The notes under the pieces were generated by a model. It did not search any database and had not been told where the DNA came from. It saw only the letters and a program-made list of their open reading frames with translations. The position numbers and the translations under genes are program-made. This document shows, one piece after another, positions 1 through 5,489 of a DNA stretch of 9,327 bases (positions are counted from its first letter, which is position 1; each line of letters starts with the position of its first letter). The stretch spans positions 1-9,327 of the forward strand of contig DASVWG010000535.1 in NCBI GenBank assembly GCA_036389695.1. Direction: 5' to 3'. This DNA is from JALZHR01 sp036389695 (GTDB lineage Bacteria > Acidobacteriota > Blastocatellia > Pyrinomonadales > Pyrinomonadaceae).

Positions 1-769
1 CCTTGTAAGCGCCTTTCGGCAGTTTTCCGAACGCGTCGGTGATGCGTTTCTGCAAATCATCCGCGTCCAAATCGCCGACAATTACCAGCAGAAGCTGCGA
101 GGTCTGCATCGTTTTCTGGTGATAAGCGCGCAAATCTTCGGCGGTAAACTTACTGACGGTTTCCACTGTTCCGCGCGGGTCGTTGCCGTACGGGTGATTC
201 GCATAAATCACCTTGTTTTGCAAAACCTGCAAATAGCCGTCCGGGTCGTCAGTATCATCGCGCAGGCTCGTCAGGATTCTGTCTTTCGCCAGATTAATGT
301 CGGCTGCGGCGAAAGCCGGATTCAGCACAATGTCGGTGAAAATGTCCCACGAGCGGTCGAAATTCTGACGCGTCGAGCCGAGACTGATGACGCTGAAATC
401 ATAACCGGCGCTCGAAGCGATTGAGCTTCCCGTGCGGGCTAATTCGCGGCGCAGCGTTTCGCGCGGAAAAGATTTGCTGCCTTCGGTCATCGCGCTCAGC
501 ATAAAATTTTCTATGCCGGCGTTTTGCGCCGAAACGTTTTTCACGCCGCCGCGAATAAACAAACCGGCAGAAACCGTCGGGCTTAAAGGACGCCGCTTGA
601 CCAAAACTTTCAAGCCGTTCACGTCAAATTCCTTAACCTGCGCGACCTGCGAAGCCAGACTCGCTCTGCCCGGATCCTGCGCAAAACCAATTGAAACAAA
701 AGATAAAACTATAAATGCCAGCGCGAAAAATTTGCTGACCGCTGACCGCTGACTGCTGACTGCTTTCAT
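1..769 (-). CDS. Inactive M16-family peptidase homologue, C-terminus cut by window edge
   Basis: Reading leftward from ATG at 767-769, an open frame of 256 codons runs off the left edge. A signal peptide is visible: a polar start of about 13 residues, a hydrophobic stretch FFALAFIVLSFVSIGFA, and probable cleavage before QDP (after residue 30). The mature part aligns by eye with the M16 N-terminal domain (NGLKVLVKRR, AGLFIRGG, then a later VIYANHPYGNDPRGT segment and LLLVIVGDLD). The HxxEH zinc site is lost: where active members have H, E and H this protein has N88, L91 and S92. In M16B heterodimers such a partner usually supplies substrate-binding residues while the neighbour supplies catalysis; that role is inferred here. 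The start lies 4 bases after the TAA of the catalytic gene, with a weak GGAAAA upstream, so the two are co-transcribed. Residues 3-12 are encoded by a tandem 7-base repeat. Confidence 0.85.
   Translation of the reverse strand, partial: MKAVSSQRSAVSKFFALAFIVLSFVSIGFAQDPGRASLASQVAQVKEFDVNGLKVLVKRRPLSPTVSAGLFIRGGVKNVSAQNAGIENFMLSAMTEGSKSFPRETLRRELARTGSSIASSAGYDFSVISLGSTRQNFDRSWDIFTDIVLNPAFAAADINLAKDRILTSLRDDTDDPDGYLQVLQNKVIYANHPYGNDPRGTVETVSKFTAEDLRAYHQKTMQTSQLLLVIVGDLDADDLQKRITDAFGKLPKGAYK
734..764 (-). repeat. Tandem 7-base repeat inside the signal-peptide codons
   Basis: On the + strand there are four head-to-tail heptamers, GCTGACC twice and then GCTGACT twice, followed by GCT. Read on the coding strand this is GCAGTCA x2, GCGGTCA x2, GC. 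It encodes residues 3-12 of the truncated M16-like protein (A-V-S-S-Q-R-S-A-V-S). Seven is not a multiple of three, so gain or loss of one unit would shift the frame and abolish the protein. The shared GTCAG core resembles the heptamers at 2320-2393. Confidence 0.9.
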
Positions 770-773
770 AAAT

Positions 774-2297
774 TTATTTTCCAATCAAATCCTGGGGCGT
801 TAATTTCGCCTGGGCTTGCGCGTCTGAAGAAATCAGAGCGATGCCGACGTGCGGTTTGCCCTGAATGTAAGTTTTCACGTAGCGATTAATCTCGTCGCGA
901 TTAACGGCGCGCATATTTTTGTGATAACCGCGAAAATAATCAATGCCGGTCGAAGACCACCAGAAGCTCAAAGTGTGCGCGTATTCGCTCAGCTTTTCGC
1001 GCTCGAACAAGTCTCTGGATTCGAGCAAAGTCGTCGCGTTCGACAGTTCTTCGTCGGTGTAATAATCGGCGTTGGTAAATTTGGCAAACTCGGCGTAAGC
1101 GGCGGCGAGCGCGGGCTTGGCTTTTTCCGGCGTCGTGACCAGAGTCAGGGTAATCGGACCTGTATTGCGCTGCGTGTAATAAGTCACGTCCGCCGCGACG
1201 ACTAATCCCGAATCAACCAGCGCGCGCTGAAAACGCGAATCCGGCTGCGTCAGAATGTATGAAAAAACGTCCGCCGCGTAAGTCGCCGCGTTGTCTTTGC
1301 CGATTGAAGGACCGTGCCAGCCGATTTGAATCAGAACGTTATTGACGGGCTGCTCGACGATAATTCCCTCGCTTTTCGGCAAAGGCGGATGCTCGACGAG
1401 CGGAAATTCCTTAAACGGGTCGATTTCGCGTTTTTTCCAGCTTCCGAAAGTTTCTTCGGCAAATTTAAAAACTTCTTCCGGCTTGACGTCGCCCGTGATG
1501 ACCAGCGCCGAATTGTTCGGCACGTAATAGCGACCTTGAATCGTGCGCATTTTTTCGGTCGTCGCCGTGCCGACCGATTCGCGCGAGCCGAGCGCGTTTT
1601 TGCGCGTCGGGTATTTATAGAAAAGCTTGTCCATCAAATTCCGCTGCAGATAGAAATACGGATTCGATTCGTTGCGGTCGATTTCGCCGATAACGACCTG
1701 TTTCTCGCGCGAGAACTCGTCTTCGTCAAAAACCGGAAAGCGCACCGCGTCGTTAATAAATTTAATCGCGGTCGAAACATACGGGCTGGTCGTCGTGAAA
1801 TAATAATTGACGACTTCTTCGCGCGTCGTGCCGTTATAAGTGATGCCGAGATTGCCGATTTCGCTTAAATAGCCGCCGTCGCCGATTTCGGATTTGTATT
1901 TCAAATGTTCTTCGCAGTTGTTCTGTTTATACAAATCGAATCTTTTGTAAGCCTGAATCTGCTCGCAGCGGAAAACCATTATCGAGCGGTTGGTTTTAAA
2001 AAACATATGCTCGTAAAGATGCGACAAGCCGTTCAATTCGGGCGGCTCGGTAAACGAACCGTTGCGCACCGCCAGTTCGACCGTCACAATCGGCACCGAC
2101 GCGTCCGGCAAAACGATAACTTCCAAACCGTTCGGCAAAACTTTATTGACAAACGGAATGACGGGCGCGTCCTGCGATTTGGTCGGAAGATTTTTGGTCG
2201 TCACCGCCGTCTTCGGCGACGCGGCGGGCTTTTGTGCAAAATTTATATCGGCTAAGCTTAAAATAGCCAGAAGCGAAAACAGCAGAAATTTTTTCAC
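774..2297 (-). CDS. Secreted zinc peptidase, M16 family (catalytic subunit)
   Basis: This 507-residue protein has a signal peptide (MKKFLLFSLLAILS..., likely cleavage after A21 in NFA-QKP), so it acts in the periplasm or outside. The inverted zinc motif HxxEH is present as H93-L-Y-E96-H97. E205, in the stretch VVIGEIDRNE, is the probable third ligand. NGTTREEVVNYYF (about 155-167) and the Y-P/G-S-R-E-S-V region (about 229-242) are typical of bacterial M16B proteins. The second, C-terminal M16 domain covers roughly 260-500. About 30 extra residues separate KTNRS (101-105) from GITYNG (about 151) compared with the usual arrangement, and they carry C111 and C128. The start is GTG at 2295-2297, supported by GGAG at 2308-2311, 10 bases upstream, and by the signal peptide starting there. 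It is the first gene of an operon with the inactive homologue. Family assignment is firm; substrate is unknown. Confidence 0.93.
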   Translation of the reverse strand: MKKFLLFSLLAILSLADINFAQKPAASPKTAVTTKNLPTKSQDAPVIPFVNKVLPNGLEVIVLPDASVPIVTVELAVRNGSFTEPPELNGLSHLYEHMFFKTNRSIMVFRCEQIQAYKRFDLYKQNNCEEHLKYKSEIGDGGYLSEIGNLGITYNGTTREEVVNYYFTTTSPYVSTAIKFINDAVRFPVFDEDEFSREKQVVIGEIDRNESNPYFYLQRNLMDKLFYKYPTRKNALGSRESVGTATTEKMRTIQGRYYVPNNSALVITGDVKPEEVFKFAEETFGSWKKREIDPFKEFPLVEHPPLPKSEGIIVEQPVNNVLIQIGWHGPSIGKDNAATYAADVFSYILTQPDSRFQRALVDSGLVVAADVTYYTQRNTGPITLTLVTTPEKAKPALAAAYAEFAKFTNADYYTDEELSNATTLLESRDLFEREKLSEYAHTLSFWWSSTGIDYFRGYHKNMRAVNRDEINRYVKTYIQGKPHVGIALISSDAQAQAKLTPQDLIGK

Positions 2298-2319
2298 GCT
2301 AGAATAACTCCAAAAAATG
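2298..2319 (-). promoter_or_regulatory. Ribosome-binding site supporting the GTG start of the M16 gene
   Basis: On the minus strand, TTTTTTGGAGTT precedes the GTG at 2297. GGAG occupies 2308-2311 with 10 bases to the start codon. No ATG fits the signal peptide better. The repeat hairpin at 2320-2393 ends only 8 bases upstream of this site. Confidence 0.6.
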
Positions 2320-2393
2320 ATGTCAGATGTCGGATGTCAGATGTTAGCGTTTGGTTGGATTCTTACTAACATCTAACATCTAACCTCTGACAT
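2320..2393. repeat. Inverted heptamer-repeat array (hairpin) between divergent genes
   Basis: The left arm at 2320-2347 is four heptamers: ATGTCAG, ATGTCGG, ATGTCAG, ATGTTAG. The right arm at 2366-2393 is CTAACAT, CTAACAT, CTAACCT, CTGACAT. The arms are complementary at 24 of 28 positions, with an 18-base loop. The array fills much of the 164-base gap between the M16 gene (leftward) and the 72-codon gene (rightward). It would sit in the 5' leader or promoter of the M16 transcript. There is no T-run after either arm, so a rho-independent terminator is unlikely. It is probably a small repetitive element like the short tandem repeats seen in other bacterial genomes; that family link is inference. 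Confidence 0.85.
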
Positions 2394-2413
2394 CTTTTCT
2401 TGATTGATTGTTA

Positions 2414-2426
2414 CGCAAAATTTGCG
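2414..2426. promoter_or_regulatory. Perfect 13-base palindrome, possible operator
   Basis: CGCAAA-A-TTTGCG is a perfect 6-base inverted repeat around one central base. It lies 9 bases upstream of TACAAT (2436-2441), a plausible -10 box for the 72-codon gene. No convincing -35 hexamer was found at the right distance. The position would suit a repressor or activator site serving one or both divergent genes. A palindrome this short can arise by chance in A/T-rich DNA. Confidence 0.3.
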
Positions 2427-2461
2427 AATAAGTTTTACAATATCATAAACGAGGTAAATTT

Positions 2462-2680
2462 ATGGAACGCGACAACTTAATGCACGGCGCCCGAACGGCG
2501 CTCAACCACAGCCCCGAAATCCGCCAGTGGTGCGAGGATTTTCTGAAACAAAAACACCGCCAGATAAACGCCGCGATGACCGACGAAGAATACGAAAAAT
2601 ACTGGCGCTATCACAAACCCGAAATCATGCACGAAGGCGCGACGGAAGCGATGCAGGCTTATAAAATGCGGGAGAAATAG
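2462..2680 (+). CDS. Small protein of unknown function (72 residues)
   Basis: The gene starts with ATG at 2462 behind a good Shine-Dalgarno sequence (GAGG at 2451-2454, 7 bases to the start) and ends with TAG at 2678-2680. The protein is strongly charged and predicted by eye to be mostly helical, with no signal peptide or membrane segment, so it should be cytoplasmic. Notable stretches are PEIRQWCEDFLKQKHRQI (about 18-35) and a D/E-rich then aromatic segment MTDEEYEKYWRYHKPEIMHE (about 39-58). I do not recognise a family. There is one Cys and several His, but no zinc-binding pattern. It is the only rightward gene here; its stop abuts the stop of the HNH gene on the other strand with no bases between. 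The ribosome-binding site and ordinary codon use make it likely to be real. The function is unknown. Confidence 0.7.
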   Translation: MERDNLMHGARTALNHSPEIRQWCEDFLKQKHRQINAAMTDEEYEKYWRYHKPEIMHEGATEAMQAYKMREK

Positions 2681-3100
2681 TTAGTCAAATAATCCGAGTT
2701 TTGACCACGAAATCCGAGCTTTTAACTGCGACTCGCTATTTATTTTAAGGCGGGAAATTGTCGCTTTTCCGAATGGGGTCAAGCCATTAATTTTGCCTGT
2801 CTTTCTGTCGAGAGCGAAATGTTCTTTCCAAGCATCTATGCGCGGGTTAAAAAGTCTTACTTGAGTAAATTGAATCTCTTCATTTTCAATGACCTCATAA
2901 TAACCGGAAACCGAATCGGATTTGTAGAGATTACACGAACGGCAGGAAAGCGCTAAATTATTTTCCGAATCGTCGCCGCCTTGAGAAAGCGGCTTGATAT
3001 GTTCGACTTCAAAGGGAAGATTAAAGACCGCCTCGGGCGCGCGGCAATATTCGCAGATGTGTCTGGCGCGGCTCGCGACAAACGCATAATTCGGATTCAT
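2681..3100 (-). CDS. HNH-family endonuclease with CxxC zinc knuckles
   Basis: This 139-residue protein carries a compact HNH nuclease domain in its first 60 residues. C16-x2-C19 (HICEYC) and C53-x2-C56 (LSCRSC) would bind a structural zinc. E33-H34 (EVEHI) supplies the general-base histidine, followed by GGDDSENN (N47/N48) and C-N57 with K60. The third H of the motif is N, a common HNN variant. The C-terminal 80 residues (for example VRLFNPRIDAWKEHF) match the tail usual for small stand-alone HNH proteins of cyanobacteria and acidobacteria, as I recall them. No signal peptide is present, so it acts in the cytoplasm, probably cutting DNA. Its ATG overlaps the TGA of the 110-residue gene (ATGA), so translation is coupled. 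Target and purpose are unknown; restriction, repair or a toxin-like role are all possible. Confidence 0.88.
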   Translation of the reverse strand: MNPNYAFVASRARHICEYCRAPEAVFNLPFEVEHIKPLSQGGDDSENNLALSCRSCNLYKSDSVSGYYEVIENEEIQFTQVRLFNPRIDAWKEHFALDRKTGKINGLTPFGKATISRLKINSESQLKARISWSKLGLFD

Positions 3101-3429
3101 GGCTTTAATCCGTGAAGTAATTCTGTTGCTCTCTGCCGCGCGCCATTAAGCTCTGCTTCGACCAGATTTTCCAGTTCAGATTCTTCGGCGGCGGAAAGCG
3201 TCTCGGTTTTGCGTTTTTCCATTAAAGAGGTCAGGCGATTTTGTTGTGAAGCGTTAAAAAATTTATCGGAACGCCGGTTTTGAATTATGACCAGCGTTCC
3301 GGTTTCTTCTTCGTCAAGCTGCGCTGTCAGTGCGTCCAGAGCTTCACCAGCTGTGCGACCGATTGATTCTTTCTTTCCGGCGACGGCGCGAAAAATTTTT
3401 TCCTCCGGCAAAATCGTGATGGTCGTCAT
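3097..3429 (-). CDS. Conserved partner protein of the HNH nuclease, function unknown
   Basis: This 110-residue cytoplasmic protein has an N-terminal part MTTITILPEEK..., then a segment GRTAGEALDALTAQL (about 24-38). A beta-like segment TLVIIQNRRSDKFF follows (about 45-58), and then a Q/E/K-rich helical tail (about 61-107) that may form a coiled coil. I recall similar proteins with the GEALDAL and DxFF(xx)QQxRL pattern encoded just before HNH genes in other phyla; this is memory, not a search result. The stop codon overlaps the HNH start by four bases (ATGA), so the two are made together. No Shine-Dalgarno sequence precedes the ATG, and a promoter-like pair of boxes lies so close that the mRNA would have almost no leader. 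It could be a specificity, inhibitor or scaffold subunit for the nuclease. No catalytic motif is visible. Confidence 0.8.
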   Translation of the reverse strand: MTTITILPEEKIFRAVAGKKESIGRTAGEALDALTAQLDEEETGTLVIIQNRRSDKFFNASQQNRLTSLMEKRKTETLSAAEESELENLVEAELNGARQRATELLHGLKP

Positions 3430-3441
3430 AACAAATACAAT

Positions 3442-3470
3442 ATTACATTTTTACAGAGATTAAATCTCAA
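3442..3470 (-). promoter_or_regulatory. Candidate sigma-70-type promoter of the HNH module, with palindrome
   Basis: On the minus strand, TTGAGA (3465-3470) and TGTAAT (3442-3447) are separated by exactly 17 bases, and each matches the consensus at 5 of 6 positions. The -10 box ends 12 bases before the ATG at 3429, so transcription would start about 6 bases from the start codon. The -35 box overlaps the TGA stop of the upstream nuclease gene. A perfect 6-base inverted repeat around one base (GAGATT-A-AATCTC, + strand 3456-3468) covers the -35 edge and spacer, where a repressor could bind. Confidence 0.45.
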
Positions 3471-5365
3471 TTTTTCGGCGCTGGCGCTTCGTCAAACGTA
3501 AAATATCCGACGGGCACATCGTGGTCGGAATAACGCTCGACGCGGGCTGCGTCGCCGCGCAGGGTTTCGGGGTAATCGGCGTTGATGCGCAGGTAGCCGA
3601 AACCGGCGAGGTGTTTTTTCATCGCGTCGTTGGCGAGAAAATGGTCGAGCACCTGCGCATTGCCGTCGAAGCTGTAAGAATATTTCTGGTCGGCTTTTAT
3701 CAAATCGACCAAATCGGTTAAATCAGGATTCAGAAAATCTTCAGAAGGATTTAAAACCTGGTCTTTCGGCGCTGGACTTCCTTTTATCGCGCCGATGACG
3801 TCGACGATTCCGTCGTTAAATTGATAAGCGTTAAAATCGCCGACAAGCAGGATTCGCTCAGCCGGATTCGCTTTTTGCCGCTCGTTTACCAGTTTCGCCA
3901 GAAATTCGGCTTGCAGGCGTTTTTTCAGACGCACGTTCGGCGCGTCTTTTTCGTCGTTGTAGCCGTTGAAGGATTTCAGGTGATTGACGACGACCGTGAC
4001 GGCAAACGGTTTATTCGTTTTCGCGTCGTTGATTTTCGCTTCGAGCAGAAGCGGCGGGCGGTCGTTCAGGTTGGATTCGCTTTTTCTGACCGGATTTTCG
4101 TATTTTTCGTCCTTGCCGAACTGCTTGACGCTGACGACCTCGACGCGCGAGGTTTTGACCAGAAAGCCGCTGTCGATGCCGCGCGGGTCGTTGCCTTCGA
4201 CCAGAAAAGCTTCGTATTTCGGATTCGGCTTTCCGGCGGCTTGCGCGTCGGCGTTGACTTTTTCGGCGAGGCGTTTCAGCGCCGAAAGATTTTCGACCTC
4301 GATGACGCCGATGATGTCGGGCATCTGCAAATATTCGCGAATGGCGGCGGAGATTTTTTTCAGACGCAGCGCGAAGGCTTCTTTCGTGACGATGTCTTCC
4401 TTCATCGAAGGGTCGTCTTCGTCGTCAAAAAAGTTTTCCAGATTGGTCGCGGCAATCGAAAACTGATTGTCTTTCGCCTGCGGCAGAATGACCGGCTTAA
4501 TCGAATTTGAAATCGTGTGCCTGCTGTCGACGTCGACGTAAATCGTGTATGTGCGATAACTGTAATGCAGAACGCCCGACAGATTTTTGATTTCGGCTTT
4601 CGAATTCACGTCAATCGACGAAGCGCCGAGCTGCGCGGTGCTTTCGATACGCAGCCTTTCGGGATTGTTATCGAAAATCGGCATTTTCGGATAATCTTTT
4701 TTCAGCTTTTCCTTGTCCGGCGACATTATGTAATCGTAAATGTCCATTCCCGGCTCGCGAAACGGGCGCGGAATGCCTTTGACGACGGCAAAAAAAGTTC
4801 CGTTCGAACCGGCGGTCGCGTTTTTATCGTCGACTCTGCCGCCGGTCGGCGAGACAGCCGTTAAGGTTTCGACGTAAATACGCATTCCTTCGTATTTTTC
4901 CATCTGGTCGATTTTGTTTGAAGCAAAATCCTGCACGGTTAAAACAACCGCTTTCGGCAGCGGATTGTTTTTCGTCGAGACCTCGATGACATCTTTGCCT
5001 TTCGTAAATCTGAGTTCCGTAATCGGGAGGCTGCCCGGTTCGGATTTCGGGCGAAATTCTTCGACCGTTCCCGTCACCGCCACCGCATTTCCGATGGTTG
5101 CTTCGCTGCCCGGCTCGGTGCGCGTGAAAACGAAAATTCCTTCGGAAGTGTTCGGGTCATTGTCAACCATCTTATCGTGAGACTGCAAAAAAAAGCCCGT
5201 GCGCGTGCGCGCCGTCACAATGCCGAGGACGCGCACGGATTCGTTGACAATCGGCGAGGTGACTTTATCGCCCTGAATCTCGCTAATCGTACGCATCTTT
5301 TGCGCTGAAGCATCGACGACCAAAAACGAAACGATTAGAAATAAAACGGAAAAAAGATTTTTCAT
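3467..5365 (-). CDS. Secreted ExeM-like nuclease (endonuclease/exonuclease/phosphatase family)
   Basis: This 632-residue exported protein has a signal peptide with likely cleavage after A21 (DASA-QK). Residues about 25-130 look like the OB-fold region found in extracellular nucleases (SVRVLGIVTARTRTGFFLQS, then IGNAVAVTGTVEEF). The catalytic domain is at about 300-625, with the expected signatures: N308-L-E (start of the fold), I355-E356-V-E358-N (metal-binding Glu), N461-H462-L-K-S, G509-D510-F-N512-A, D574-H575-F and S613-D614-H615-D. All key residues are intact. The family hydrolyses phosphodiester bonds in DNA, and sometimes RNA, in a metal-dependent way. There is no membrane anchor or repeat tail, so the product should be soluble in the periplasm or medium. 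No clear Shine-Dalgarno sequence precedes the ATG; the start is chosen for the signal peptide. A second secreted nuclease lies just upstream in the same direction, 124 bases away. Confidence 0.9.
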   Translation of the reverse strand: MKNLFSVLFLIVSFLVVDASAQKMRTISEIQGDKVTSPIVNESVRVLGIVTARTRTGFFLQSHDKMVDNDPNTSEGIFVFTRTEPGSEATIGNAVAVTGTVEEFRPKSEPGSLPITELRFTKGKDVIEVSTKNNPLPKAVVLTVQDFASNKIDQMEKYEGMRIYVETLTAVSPTGGRVDDKNATAGSNGTFFAVVKGIPRPFREPGMDIYDYIMSPDKEKLKKDYPKMPIFDNNPERLRIESTAQLGASSIDVNSKAEIKNLSGVLHYSYRTYTIYVDVDSRHTISNSIKPVILPQAKDNQFSIAATNLENFFDDEDDPSMKEDIVTKEAFALRLKKISAAIREYLQMPDIIGVIEVENLSALKRLAEKVNADAQAAGKPNPKYEAFLVEGNDPRGIDSGFLVKTSRVEVVSVKQFGKDEKYENPVRKSESNLNDRPPLLLEAKINDAKTNKPFAVTVVVNHLKSFNGYNDEKDAPNVRLKKRLQAEFLAKLVNERQKANPAERILLVGDFNAYQFNDGIVDVIGAIKGSPAPKDQVLNPSEDFLNPDLTDLVDLIKADQKYSYSFDGNAQVLDHFLANDAMKKHLAGFGYLRINADYPETLRGDAARVERYSDHDVPVGYFTFDEAPAPKN

Positions 5366-5422
5366 AATTTTTTACAGGCAAATCAAAAGAGAAAAATGGA
5401 CGCGCGATTTACTAGGATGTCT

Positions 5423-5467
5423 CAGGATTATTTAAGGTTTTATCTTAATTAATCTTAAACCATCCTG
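5423..5467. repeat. Inverted repeat between the two secreted nuclease genes
   Basis: CAGGATTATTTAAG (5423-5436) and CTTAAACCATCCTG (5454-5467) are complementary at 12 of 14 positions around a 17-base A/T-rich loop. It lies downstream of the NUC1-type gene and upstream of the ExeM-like gene. Neither direction has a T-run after the second arm, so a classical terminator is not supported. The CAGGAT/ATCCTG edges echo the CAGGATA units in the middle of the palindrome at 7312-7513, which may mean a related repeat family. Confidence 0.6.
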
Positions 5468-5489
5468 AAAAAACCGGCGTCCCCATTCT

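Noticed and set aside
2320..2393. CRISPR array or rho-independent terminator
   Set aside because: The repeats are 7 bases with no spacers and are inverted halves of one hairpin. No T-run follows either arm.
3821..4510. Rightward open frame of 229 codons opposite the ExeM-like gene
   Set aside because: The opposite strand encodes all catalytic motifs of the nuclease. This frame has F/V/R-rich low-information content and no ribosome-binding site or domain.
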